NCBI GenBank assembly: GCA_006384855.1 | Contig: VCJN01001015.1 | Span: 62,001-126,000 of the forward strand | Reading direction: 5' to 3' | From: Tetraselmis striata | Taxonomy: Eukaryota > Chlorophyta > Chlorodendrophyceae > Chlorodendrales > Chlorodendraceae | Length of the DNA stretch: 64,000 bases | Shown: in pieces, positions 24,413 to 35,028 of the stretch | How positions within the stretch are numbered: position 1 is the stretch's first letter | Layout of the letters: each line of letters begins with the position of its first letter | The notes under the pieces: model-generated | The model's database searches: none | What the model saw: the letters and a program-made list of their open reading frames with translations, nothing else | What the model was told of the DNA's origin: nothing | Translations under genes and position numbers: made by a program

Positions 24413-25009
24413 ATGGCTCTGCAGGCCTGCAGCAGCAACCTGGCCGCCGCCGGCGCCGCGCAACGGCTGACGTACTTCTCCGCGTGGTGGGGCTGCCACG
24501 CCGTGCTGCGATGTGCTGTCCGCGCACACCTCCCTCGCCGAACCGCGCGCCTGTTCCGCTCCGACTTACCACTCTGCCGCCTCATCTCCACGTGCTGCGT
24601 CAACAGCCTATTGTTTGACGACGCCCTGTGCGCGCTGCCAGGTTTTGCCCCTTCGCCCACCGGGCCACCATCGCGCTGCACCACCACGCGCAGCACCTGA
24701 ACTGGGACTGGGTGGAGAGCCTGGGCTGGGAAAAGCGCGCCAGCAGCGACGCCAACACGCGGCTGCAGGCCAATGAACCCGTCCACGAGAATTGGTGCGC
24801 GCCCTGCGCGGGGTGGTCGGGTGGTCGCACCAAGGGCATCACTATTCTGCCATCCCAACCCTACCCCACCCCACCCCACCTCACCCCACCCGACCCCTCC
24901 AAATCACACCGCTCCACACCACACCACACCACACCACATCACACCGCATCACATCACCTCACATCACCTGTCAAATACGTGTGGACCCGGGGAGAGAGTG
25001 AAGGGGAAA

Positions 25010-25041
<32 letters not shown>

Positions 25042-26049
25042 CTGCAGCGCTGTATCAGTGGCGTGCAGTTTGCAGAATTCTTACTTCCGCGGGGGTGACC
25101 GCATCAATGGGGATCCAGAACTGTCTTTCGCCTTTAAACGGAGACAATTCCTTCATAGCAAACCACCATGAAGATGTCATGTCAGCTTCCCTGCTTGACT
25201 AAGCCACACTGATGGCTCGGTTCGGAGGCCCGGTTCATGCCTACTGGCCGGCCAACCACCTCCCATGGCTGAAAGTGTTGGATTGGTGAGCTTGGGGGTG
25301 CGCTCGATTAGCGAAGAGCAGCTCCGCGACCTGGGCACTCGGGCTGCTGCCCGGTCCGTGTCCTTTGATTGCCGCTTAGGGGCCATATGGATTGTGTTGG
25401 ACCCAGGTACCACTGGAAGCACCCCGACCTGCTGAAGCACACCCCGGCTGGGCTCATCCCCACCGTGGTTGATGCCAAGGGGCGCTCCATCCACGAGTCG
25501 CTGCTGGTGATGGAGTACTTGGACGATGTGGCCCGTGAGGCGGCGCGCGCCAACGGGTCGGAGGCCTCATTCGAGACGCTGCTGTCAGAGGATCCGATGG
25601 AACGCGCACAGATGCGGCTGATGGCGGAGGAGGTCAACCGGAAGCTGTGCTCGCCCTACTACGCCATGCTTGTGCGCACCGACCCCGCCGAGCAGCGACA
25701 GGCCTTTGACAAGTTTCTGAAGGACCTGGGCGAGTTCCAGGACACCCTTGCGCAGCCGTTTGCCTACGGGGACAGACTCTCTATCGTGGACGTGGCGCTG
25801 CTGCCGTGGGCGCAGCGCTTCTACATCCTAGAGCACTACCGCAACTTTGTGATCCCGCCGGAGATGACCCGCTACCACGAGTGGCTCTGTGCCTGCCGTG
25901 CGCTCCCGTGTGTTGCCAACTCAACGCCTGATCACGACGAGTATCTGCAGCATATCGGCCGCTACGCTGACTCATCCGCACGCTCCAAGGTGGCGAACGC
26001 CGTCCGCAGCGGGCGCTCCGCACATGAGCTGGACCCTGATCATGACTGA
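24413..26049 (+). CDS. omega-class-like glutathione S-transferase (three exons)
   Basis: Cytosolic-type glutathione transferase/thiol oxidoreductase. Exons 24413-24486, 24642-24794 and 25407-26049 (TGA) join in phase to 289 codons. The start is the ATG in agccactATGg. Splicing exon 1 to 2 creates FSAWFCPFAHR, placing the omega-type catalytic Cys (CPFA) at residue 27 after a short beta strand. Exon 2 to 3 gives ENWYHWKHPDLLKHTPAGLIPTV, then SIHESLLVMEYLDD, the glutathione-binding cis-Pro and ES/EYLD region; residues ~110-260 are the helical C-domain. Class is inferred from the Cys and the W..K.P.G..P.V pattern; lambda or bacterial-like relatives are possible. TGTAA at 26155 is a likely poly(A) signal. 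Intron 2 holds CACAC/CACCC simple repeats and a 32-base G run (25010-25041). Confidence 0.85.
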
Positions 26050-27146
26050 AGCTGAGGGCGCAGTGCAGTTATAGCCCTCTCAGCAACCCGTCCAGAACAC
26101 TCATAATAAACCGCCACTGCGCTTTTATTGGGATATCACCATAATGGCCTGCGACTGTAAAAGTACGCCAATTTGCCGAATATGCTTGTTAGGCATTATC
26201 TGGCCAACATTGATTGATCAGGCAGCAAGCACATCCGGCCATCATGCACAAAGTCACTTAAGCCTAAAGTCACTTTGCCTTATCCTACAAGGCATACTGC
26301 CGATGTTTTGTAACCATGTATGGCGACAACTTGGCAAGACACACAGCGGTTTGTGTAATTGCCAATGCGCGCAACCGCGTGTTTTTCCATCCCAACGGTA
26401 GCTTACCTGCCCAGCCTCCTGTATGAGGTAGTCCTTCGTCGGTATCAAAGAGATGCAACCCTGTCAACGGTATTGCAATATGCATGGGACATATACGAGT
26501 ATGGTTGATGTTGCCTTACGATTGTGGGTGCCGACTTACCTACAGAAACCCGCATAATAAGCCTGTAAGTGGGCCTGCATGCAACCTATATGAACGTTAA
26601 TATAGTTTCGCTAAGGTTTTTTTGGTCCAGCACAGGACTTTTCATGGTCCGCTGTAGTTTTGTCTACATCTGCCGTCTGACAGGCAGGGCGGGGGATTAT
26701 TTGCAGTGTTTATTTGCGCGTCGGCACCTGTTTGTCATGCGGTGGATTAGTTAGTACAACAAACACATATCAAACGCACAGCATGCACATGCCGTTCCGC
26801 TGTCTTTGCAATGACCACATGGCATGCAGGGGTGCCGTCTTGCTATGCAGGTATGTTCCCGGATACCAGAACCAGATCACTGCCACGTCGCAGCCAGGGG
26901 AGGGCCTTCGCTGCTGCATAGATCACCACGCTGATGCGATGATGCGCTACATATGAGAATTTCATTTTAAAATGCCAAGCTTCAATTGCAGATAGCAGTG
27001 ATTCAATCTTGACTGGTGTGTTTCTGGTGCATTGCGCAAGACGTAGCCATTGCACAGCGCCTAGCTCCTCAAGCCCGCCGTCAAGCCTCATACAAAAGAG
27101 ACAAGTGCGATAGTGAGATTTGCTTTGGAGTGATATAATGAATAAG

Positions 27147-27177
<31 letters not shown>

Positions 27178-27240
27178 AGCTTCAGTTGGTTTGTCACGCA
27201 GCAAGACGTCAACGCCCTCAACGGAAGGCGCTATTCTTAG
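26050..27240. other. GST 3' region and intergenic
   Basis: Apart from the TGTAA at 26155 and a 30-base C run at 27147-27176, I see no gene, structured RNA or repeat boundary here. Only short, composition-driven open frames occur. Confidence 0.5.
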
Positions 27241-28573
27241 ATGACTCCATCCGCTTTTTGGCACTTGTCCTTGGTACCAATGCCTGTGCCGCCATGGCTC
27301 CGCGCGGCGAAGATTTTGGCGTGTGCTTTTGAGCCCGCCTACTTGATTTTCCGGCCGCAGCATGGCCACTCTCTTTGGGAGCTGCTGGCACCCTTGATTT
27401 ACCCGCAGATGGACGCCCACTTCCGCTCCTGGCTGTCTCGTGCCCACGCCTCCGCTGCTGCCTCTCTTGACTTAACGGAGATGGCCTTGGAAGGCTCTCT
27501 GGTGACGGGGAATCTGTGCCTTCATACTCGTACACTTGGTGGGCATGGGAATGCTGCCCGTCTCTGTTATGCAGCTGGTCTGACAGATTGGGACTCCACT
27601 GGATGGGCACATATGATGGTGCAGGGGCTGCACCACGGAGCGCCAACATGTCAGGTGAGGACCATGCTGCCCCGCTTCTTGTCTGAAAATCGCACATAAT
27701 AGCATGCCAGGAAGGATGCGGTCAGCGGACAAGGAAACTTCATACCCACGCGCAGCTTATGTGGCGCTACTGCAAGCAGAGGGAGCAGAGAACAGAGGCG
27801 CACGAGCACACCTGATGGAATCCATACTGGGGCGGCGGGCTCTGTTGGGGGTGCTGGAGGCCAAATGCGGGCGGCGGTGGGCCTTGCGAGTTCAAATCAA
27901 AGGACGGGACCTCCTGCACGCCAACGCAAACGAGGCTGCTGACTCAGTCATCACGCTGTTGGCAAAAAATGCTGACTGTCCCACTGCGGCAGCGAGGCAG
28001 GACAACATGTTCACACATAATGCGGGCTGGCGCGTTGCCAAGAATGCAGTACTGTGTGTCGTACCTGCCGTCTGCTGTCTGAGATGTGTACCCCATTGCT
28101 ATCACAGATCAGCGGAGATGCCATCTCCTCCAACGAAGGCACGGCTTCCTGCTGAACAGAAATCGAAAAACAGATATGAACGCTCTGTTAGGACTCGATG
28201 CACCACACAGCCCGTGCCCAGCAGTCAATCGAGAAGAACAAAGGGGGGAGGGTGCAGAAGCATCACCAGGGCCTGTAGCTGCACTGCTAGGAAAGGGGCT
28301 GACCTTGGGTTGCAATTCACAATCAGTGTAGCAGGACAGCGGAGTGCTGGCCACTCCACGCCCCTCAGTATGCAGAGCTTGACCCGTCTTACCACCCTCG
28401 TTGGCAGATGGCCGCAGTCCCTGCCCAGGGGATTTAGACGAGAGTTCACTAAAGGTCTCAGGACTAGGGGACAACCCCATGCCATGCTTCTGGCCTGGCT
28501 GCTGCATCTGGACAAGGCTGCCTTGGCTCTGCTTGAAGTCGGCCTGCAACAAGCACACAGTTGGCACTTTTAA
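27241..28573 (+). CDS. possible two-exon gene, unrecognised
   Basis: An open frame from ATG 27241 reads MTPSAFWHLSLVPMPVPPW... with normal-looking hydrophobic content (AFEPAYLIFRPQHGHSLWELLAPLIYPQMD). It reaches a good donor (TCAG|GTGAGG at 27654/27655). A second open frame, 27704-28573, could be spliced on near 27791 (acceptor ...cagag). The second half becomes low-complexity. No family is recognised and strand choice is not certain, since the reverse strand is also partly open. It would be tail to tail with the coiled-coil gene. Confidence 0.25.
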
Positions 28574-28600
28574 CAAAGGAGATTGGCGGCAAGCTGCTCC

Positions 28601-30053
28601 TCAGCTTTGCCACCGTCGGAAACCGCGTCGCACCTCAAGGCTCGCCACCTGCCTCTTCGCGTCCAACAGCTGCCTCTGCACCGACTGCAGCTCCATCCCT
28701 TTGGAAACACTGCTCTCCAGCTCAACAATCATCCGCCACAGCTGACTCACACGCGCCTGCAACACACATTTGTTGAGCACAAACTGCGAATGTGCTCACA
28801 GTTTTTCATCACGCTTGGGACTAAAATAACCTCGTATACCTCAGCCTCCTCGGCACGAATTCGCCACTGCCTCACGGTCTGCTGCAGCGCCGCGTTTCGC
28901 GTGACCTGCTCTTCCATGTTGGCCGACATATTCTTCTTCAGTGCTGCATACCGCGAGTTGCGAAGAAGTAGGGCAGAGCATTGCTTCTCGTATTCATTGA
29001 CCTGTCAGGGCAAGAACTGAGATTAGGTGGAATAAAACATCAACGCCCATGATGCTCCTGCTGGGAGATAGGGGGGGGGGGGGGGGGGGATCTGTGACTC
29101 ACCTGCACCCGGAGCTGCAGGTTTTCATCCTCGGCATGCCGGCAGCGGGCTTCAAGTGCTGAAAGGCGAAGCATTGCCGGGCTGGGATCTTGCGTGGCCT
29201 CCCGCATGCAGCTTGCCTCAATCTCCATGGTTCTCGCCTTCATCTCTCGGACCTGTACCCCAGCAGGATAAGCTAAAGAAACTGACTGGTTTGAGCTGTG
29301 ACAGAGGGCACATCGCACAGCCTGGGGATGCATGTGTAGCACCCCGGAAACAGGTACGAGGTGCAGACATCTCGCAGCAGATTCACCTGATGTTGCCAGT
29401 CACGAACACAGTCTATTACTTGCGTGAATGGCTCCCACATGCCCTCCTCGCCCTCGGAGCCTAGTTGCAGCAAGGTACCCTGCGCACACAACGCGCGTCA
29501 TTGTCAGTAGATTTGCAGTGTGCCAGCCAGCCCAATCAGCGCGAGGCTGGGACCGGAGGAGTAGACGAGGTATGCACACGTTATCATACTCGTCCCGGTC
29601 GCCCAGGCTGTCGTCCATTAGCTCTGGGTCGTGCTTGATGCCGGTGGCCAGCAGCGATGGCTTGTCTTGCGCAGACTCCCGCGTGTCACCGAGAAAGCAC
29701 CGCACCGCCACCTCTCTCGGCGCGGGAGTCCCCTCCGCTCGACCCTCACCGATAGCGCTGTGGGCACCACCATGCTGCGTAAGACCTTCGCGATGGTCCA
29801 ATTTGCTGGTCTCTAGCGCGTAGCTTTGCTGCTCCAGCGCCTTCTGCTCGTCGAGGGTGAGGCCGACCACTGTGAGCGAGTCGCCCACAGCGCATGCCGC
29901 GCCGTCATCGTACAGCGAGTTGAACCTGGACAACTGCTTGTCGCACGGATCCTTGCCCGGAACTTCGAGACTCTTTTTTGCCGTTTCCGCCTGATTGCCT
30001 CCGCCGCAGGCCGCCAGCGCCCTGGCGATGCGCGACAGACCCTTTTGGCCCAT
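28601..30053 (-). CDS. coiled-coil protein, five exons, function unknown
   Basis: Exons on the reverse strand: 30053-29580, 29479-29387, 29252-29103, 29001-28840, 28756-28601 (TGA). Every intron is GT-AG and phase 0, giving 344 codons; this consistency is the main evidence. The start is the first ATG (MGQKGLSRIARAL); an upstream exon cannot be excluded. Residues ~1-158 are polar and acidic near the end (DDSLGDRDEYDN). Exon 2 reads EEGMWEPFTQVIDCVRDWQHQ. Exons 3-5 are heptad-rich (MKARTMEIEASCMREA, LEARCRHAEDENLQLRVQ, MIVELESSVSKG). Heptads and acidic patches suggest a structural or scaffold role, possibly cytoskeletal, but nothing in the sequence proves it. Intron 3 has a poly-C run on the coding strand. 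Confidence 0.6.
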
Positions 30054-30646
30054 CCCGCGCGCTTCTCGAACTCGGCGCCGATCACACCAGCCCCGGAGCG
30101 TCTCCGCCTCGCGTCGCCTAGCGCGCGACCCGCCACAAGGCTGCTGGCGCAAGGAGTTTTCCTCACAGCTGCATCCAGACCGTGTGGAATTCCTTCCGGT
30201 GTGTCGTGACCCGCGTGCCGCGGGATGGGAGAAGCGGCTGCCCTGTGGCGGGCCGGCTGCGCTGCCAGCAGTTTGGGGCGTTGCGGTGAGCTGTCAGCGG
30301 ACCCTACTGCGACAGACGACGAAACAAAACCGTTACGGTAGCGGGTATGATCTAAACTAGTTTATGGGGTTTCCATCCTTGACCTAACCGCTTTTCAGCT
30401 ACAAGTGCTGCGCAGTGGTACGGGAACTAGTAACTGTTGTTGCGCCCTTGTTGGGTGCAGCACGAGTAGACATAAAAGCAGCCAGAACAGCTGAGCCTGC
30501 CATCTTCCAGTTTTCGCTGCGTTCCACGCAGCGCTGTAAAAACTGTCTCGTAACCCGTTGCGAGCAAGGTCACCCCAGGTTGTTCAAGACCACACCCGGC
30601 TCGCCATCCGAGTGTGATATTCTCGTCCGTACGTCCGTGCGTTACT

Positions 30647-31522
30647 ATGTCAGATGGAGAAGAACCCGTCGCTGAGCCGACGTTGCAGTCACTGAACGCA
30701 GATATGAGGGCCCAGTCTTCATTACTGCGAGAGCTGGCTACAGCTGTGGCACAATTGACGGCTCGTGATCGCGTTGTTGATGGAGAAGGGGCACATGGCT
30801 CCGGCTCAGGGCAGCGCTTCGCGAGACAGCCGACAGGCAGCGGGGGAGCCGCAGAGCGCCCCGACTTGCTAGAGCTAGCCCAGAGCGGCCGTGTCGGAGC
30901 AAAATCCGTGAGTGCCGAGGATGATTACCTCGCGGTGCCAGAGCTACTGCAGAGAGCAGAGTCTGGTTACGAGGCCGTTCGACCGGTCAGCCGAGTGCCT
31001 GGACTTTTCCCTTTGAGCACCGACTTAACGAACGAGTACCTCAAGCAGGATGACCGGCGTCTGCCGGCCCAGGAGGAGTACTTGTGGATGTCGTGTTTCG
31101 GGGCCCACATGGCCGCCCTTTTCGTGGCGCTCGACGAGCTGCTACCTTACGTCCCCGCCACTAACCAGGACTTCACCCCCTACCTCGCGAGAGCCCGGAA
31201 CCACGCCGAGGCCATCGACAAGGCGTTTCGGTTTCGTCTGGCCTTCCTACGGAAGCTCAATGAGATCAAGCGTGTGCACGGTGACCAAGGTGTTCTGGAT
31301 GTGCTGCGAGCCCAGCATTTTCAGCCTGCTTCGGAGCATCTGGGTTCCGCGATCTTTGGGGACCTCATGCGGGACTACGAGCGCCGTGTCTTCGAGGCGA
31401 CCGTCGCCAGCAGCGCCAAGGCGACCGCTACTTCTCGAGTGGTGGCTGCAGCTGCAGGTCGCGGGCGTGGGCGAGGACGTGGCGGCGGACGTGGGCGTGG
31501 CCGCGAAGGTGAGCACGAGTGA
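30647..31522 (+). CDS. Gag-like ORF1 of the tyrosine-recombinase element
   Basis: The start is ATG 30647 (MSDGEEPVAEP); 291 codons. A short N-terminal coiled-coil-like part (LNADMRAQSSLLRELATAVAQL) precedes a conserved helical core (LLQRAESGYEAVRPVSRVPG to HFQPASEHLGSAIFGDLM) and a C-terminal RG-rich tail (residues ~265-290) likely to bind nucleic acid. The position and RG tail suggest a nucleocapsid or ORF1-like role; there is no zinc knuckle. Near its end, GCGAAG|GTGAGC is a consensus splice donor that could fuse it to ORF2. Confidence 0.7.
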   Translation: MSDGEEPVAEPTLQSLNADMRAQSSLLRELATAVAQLTARDRVVDGEGAHGSGSGQRFARQPTGSGGAAERPDLLELAQSGRVGAKSVSAEDDYLAVPELLQRAESGYEAVRPVSRVPGLFPLSTDLTNEYLKQDDRRLPAQEEYLWMSCFGAHMAALFVALDELLPYVPATNQDFTPYLARARNHAEAIDKAFRFRLAFLRKLNEIKRVHGDQGVLDVLRAQHFQPASEHLGSAIFGDLMRDYERRVFEATVASSAKATATSRVVAAAAGRGRGRGRGGGRGRGREGEHE

Positions 31523-31634
31523 CGGTGTGGGGCGCCGTTCGTCGGAGCTGCAGGAGCCTTGCGAGGCCACCTTTCGGTGACCGCCGCAAGACGCACCCTT
31601 GCAGCTCAACGGCGGGATGAGCGCCCTGTGTCAG

Positions 31635-33184
31635 GACCTGACCCCCCCACCTTACAGACTTCACTCAGACCTTCCTCGGTGCGGCGCTTCTTACAGCTAC
31701 AGCCGAGTGCGGCTCAACCATCCGCACACCTGCACATGGCGGCTCAACCATCCGCCTTTCTTACAACCCCATCTCTGCGTTCGTCGGTTGTTACACTACG
31801 AGTTACAACCGGTTCGCAACGACCAAGTTTCGCGCGTGTACGTTACGCACGGGACAGGCGCTATGAGCGCGAAGGGCGCGCGGGGCGGCCCGCCTACCTG
31901 AACCTAGCCCCGCAAACCCGTACTGAAGCTACTGCAAACCCGTCCAGCAACTACCGGCCAACCGCCGGGAACCTAACCGCTGCTGCCGAGTACTTTGCGA
32001 ACAGTAGCCGTGCCGGTGGCACTCTGTCAGAAAAACGACGCACTTACGTAATCGACGAGCCCGCAGCTGTCGCTCCGTGGGCTGCGTCACTGCGATCCCG
32101 ACTACAGGACGCGTTCGGCTCAGACGAGCTAGGCCAGCGGACGCTCGACTTGCTCTCCAGCTCCCTTAGCGCTCAGACCCTCAAGAGCTACGCCGGCAGG
32201 TTGGCTCAGTTCGCTGAGTTCTGCCACGACTCCGAGAACATCAGCCCGCTAGAGGCGACTACTGCTACTGTTGTTCGGTACGTTGCTTGGATCGGGGAGC
32301 GAGGGCATATCGCAGCTAAGTCGCTACAGCCCTATCTGTCTGCCATCAACACCTTCTTCGAGCTGCACAACCTCGTCCCGATCGCCAAGGACAGCCTACA
32401 CCTCACTTCGGCAAGACGTGGGTTAATGTTACGTCAGCGTCGACTGGACGCTGCCCCTTTGCGTGTCCCTCTGCCTGCGGATGTAGCTTACCGCTTCGTC
32501 TCGAAGGCCGAGCTAATTGTGTCTGCTCCTTACCCAGAGTCCCACCTCGACTACCGAGCCCTCTTGGCCTCGGTTGTCAACTTCCTGTTCTTTGCCAGGG
32601 GCCTTACTGGCGTCTCCTGTCGAGTGCAAGATGTGCATGTCGACACCTACAACATCACCTTGCAGATCTACCGCGAGAAGGGTCGCGCCGGCCGGCGGGG
32701 ACCTGACGACCTGCGCGTACTTCTCCTTCCAGTGTCCGAGCACCCTCGAGTGGCACGTCTCTTGCGCTACTTCATCGACAACGTCCAGTCTGTCCCCCTG
32801 GTTACTGTTGGCTTGGCTACCTCCAACTTCTGGGCTGTCAATGTGGCTGAGCAGTCGAAACCTTGGACTGCTACTACGATGTCAGACTGGTTGTCCACAG
32901 CAGTCAACCTAGTCAACGCTGCCCCCCCTGCTGGCACTTCCTGGACTTCACACAGTCTACGCAAGGGCGCAGCCTCTGCAGCAAACGCCATTGGAGCGCC
33001 ACTGTCCCACATCCGCTACCAGGGCGGTTGGGCCACTAACTCTGATGTCGTTCTGGACTACATCGACCCCAACGTTCTTCCTTCTCCTGGGGCGTGGTTC
33101 TTCTTTGGACACATCGCCCCCCTCCGCCACTTCCAAGTCCAACAGGACTCCGCAGCGGTGGCCTTCCCAGTGCCTCCTTCATGA
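31635..33184 (+). CDS. tyrosine recombinase (integrase-type), ORF2
   Basis: Open to the TGA at 33184. The first in-frame ATG is 31736, but I favour entry by splicing from ORF1 (donor 31509, acceptor ending 31634, phase-compatible). A SAM-like N-domain (LSAQTLKSYAGRLAQFAEFC, ISPLEATTATVVRYVAWIGERGHIAAKSLQPYLSAI) is followed by the catalytic domain: a first Arg probably in FFARGLTGVSCR, the box H-S-L-R-K-G (SHSLRKGAASAANAIGAPLSHI), then GGWATNSDVVLDYID with the nucleophile Tyr. It probably integrates circular element DNA. The frame is intact here and frameshifted in the copy at 55899-57525. Confidence 0.85.
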
Positions 33185-33568
33185 CTTGGCGCTACCCCTT
33201 CTCCGTCAATCCACCGCTCTCTCCGTTCGCTCAAGACTGGCAAAACCAGACTCAACTTTGAAATGATCTAAACTAGTTTATGGGGTTTCCATCCTTGACC
33301 TAACCGCTTTTCAGCTACAAGTGCTGCGCAGTGGTACGGGAACTAGTAACTGTTGTTGCGCCCTTGTTGGGTGCAGCACGAGTAGACATAAAAGCAGCCA
33401 GAACAGCTGAGCCTGCCATCTTCCAGTTTTCGCTGCGTTCCACGCAGCGCCCCCCCTGACTCCGTTTTCCCTCCACGCTTTTCGCTAAACCTTCCTGCCA
33501 ATTTCGGCTCTTGACCGTGTAAAACAGCCTGCGCGACCTTTTTGGCAAAACCAGACTCAACTTTGAAA

Positions 33569-35028
33569 CATGATATTCATATTGGTACACGATCCATTCC
33601 GCGGGTTCGTTACGCGGGTTCGTTACGCAATTACCGGTACGGCGGCTAGATGCACTTGTCAGCGGCGGGCGGGAGGACGAGCAGCGCAGGAGAGCGGGCG
33701 GAAACAGCCTGCGCCTGTGGGTACCCGGGTACGAGAATTTAGACGAACCCAGTAGGGCCCGCAAATAAACCACAGGGTATGAGTATGTTTCCTTCTGGAT
33801 TTCTGTCTGGGTGCTGATATGCTGATGGTGGTGCTTCTGATGGCAATCCTTATCGGCATCCGCGCGGACCGACGATATGGGCGAACTTGCAGCAGGGCGG
33901 GGCGATATGATAGCAAGCAGGCGGTGATCTGCCAGGAATGCCCTTGACAATAGTACCAGGACATTCAGGGACGGGTGCCGCAACGGACTTAACAGCCGCA
34001 GGGACCGGCAACTGGGCAGCTGGACTCCCCGCCTGGCCTGCGCCGAGCATGAACCTCCACTGCGTCGGCCTCGCACTTCGCAGCCGCCCGCCGCTCCTCA
34101 GGCACGCGTCCCGGCGCGCCGCAGCCACGCGCGCCGGCCGGGGCATCGCCAGCAGCACAAGCAGCAGCAGGTGACGGGGCGCGCCTGCAGCCCACTAGCC
34201 CCATAGCATCTATGTAGATGCTGCCTTTGAAGCCACTGAACTCAATCCACCGATCGACCAATATGGACAAACCGGTCGTCCCCACCCACTCACCGCCAAA
34301 GCTCACGAACGGGCATCGCCTGTCTCGCTAAAGGGGGTTGTAGCCGCAGCTTGCCCCCGCCCCCCCCCCCCCCCCCCCCCCCCTGGTAGGGGTACACACC
34401 AGGGTGGTACTTTGACCCGGATATACAACAGCAGCACCAAGCTCAATTCAATACGATATACTGATTGTTACCAGAAGCAGAATCACGACAAAGCTAGTCT
34501 GGGGGCACCAGTCTATGCGTGTCGCGCCGAGCAGCGTGGGGTATACTGCCTTTGTGCGGTGTGTGTTAGGAATCGATGTTGCAATGTGGGTTTGTCGTGT
34601 GAATGCGTGGCATGCCGTGCCACACGGAATTACCTGCATGCTGGCATGCGTATGCTGCGCGGGACGTCATTTGATCCCGAATCCCTGTGCGTCGCCTGTT
34701 TTGTGTGTATGCTCCATGCGTGCGCATGCGATGTGCTTCTCGCTTGATACGAGACGCTAGCGACCTGAGTACACATCATGTGCTCATGTCATGCCATGAT
34801 GTCATGTACGGTGATGTCACGGTGTGGCAACAACACACACGCACCCGCACACGTTGTAATACGCAGCCCTGGTGCACGTCTTTTCTCCCCGCAACGCGAC
34901 ACTTCTTTCTGACGTCCTGGGATCCTGATCGCCCACACAGCAGACCCACTGCGCCACCTGCGCCACTTTCGCCGCCAGCTAGTCAGGCTCCCCGCCGCGC
35001 ACCGGCCCTCTATCGCGCCTCTGCCACC
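33569..35028. other. intergenic, upstream of acylaminoacyl-peptidase
   Basis: A 13-base direct repeat (gcgggttcgttac, ~33601-33626) and a C run (34359-34383) are the only marked features. Short frames occur on both strands without recognisable domains. The last 100-200 bases probably hold the promoter and 5' UTR of the downstream gene; no TATA-like element is convincing. Confidence 0.45.

Larger units (their letters stand above)
30348..33568 (+). mobile_element. tyrosine-recombinase element with split direct repeats, copy 1
   Basis: Order A1 (30348-30534), ORF1, ORF2, B1 (33238-33263), A2 (33264-33450), B2 (33543-33568). A1 and A2 are 187 bases and match throughout; B1 and B2 are 26 bases (tggcaaaaccagactcaact...). 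The internal B1-A2 join (ctttgaaa|tgatctaaac) equals the sequence expected if the ends are joined in a circle, the layout of PAT/Ngaro-type elements. The flanks (gcgggta | catgat) show no target duplication, as expected for recombinase-mediated insertion. No reverse transcriptase, RNase H or methylase is encoded between the repeats. Confidence 0.85.

Noticed and set aside
25369-25406. ATG at 25369 as the GST start
   Set aside because: It lies in intron 2; the catalytic Cys and first strand are supplied by exons 24413-24486 and 24642-24794, joined in phase.
30348-33568. LTR retrotransposon reading of the direct repeats
   Set aside because: There is no integrase, protease or RT, the second repeat is followed by further element sequence, B repeats are split, and no target duplication is present.
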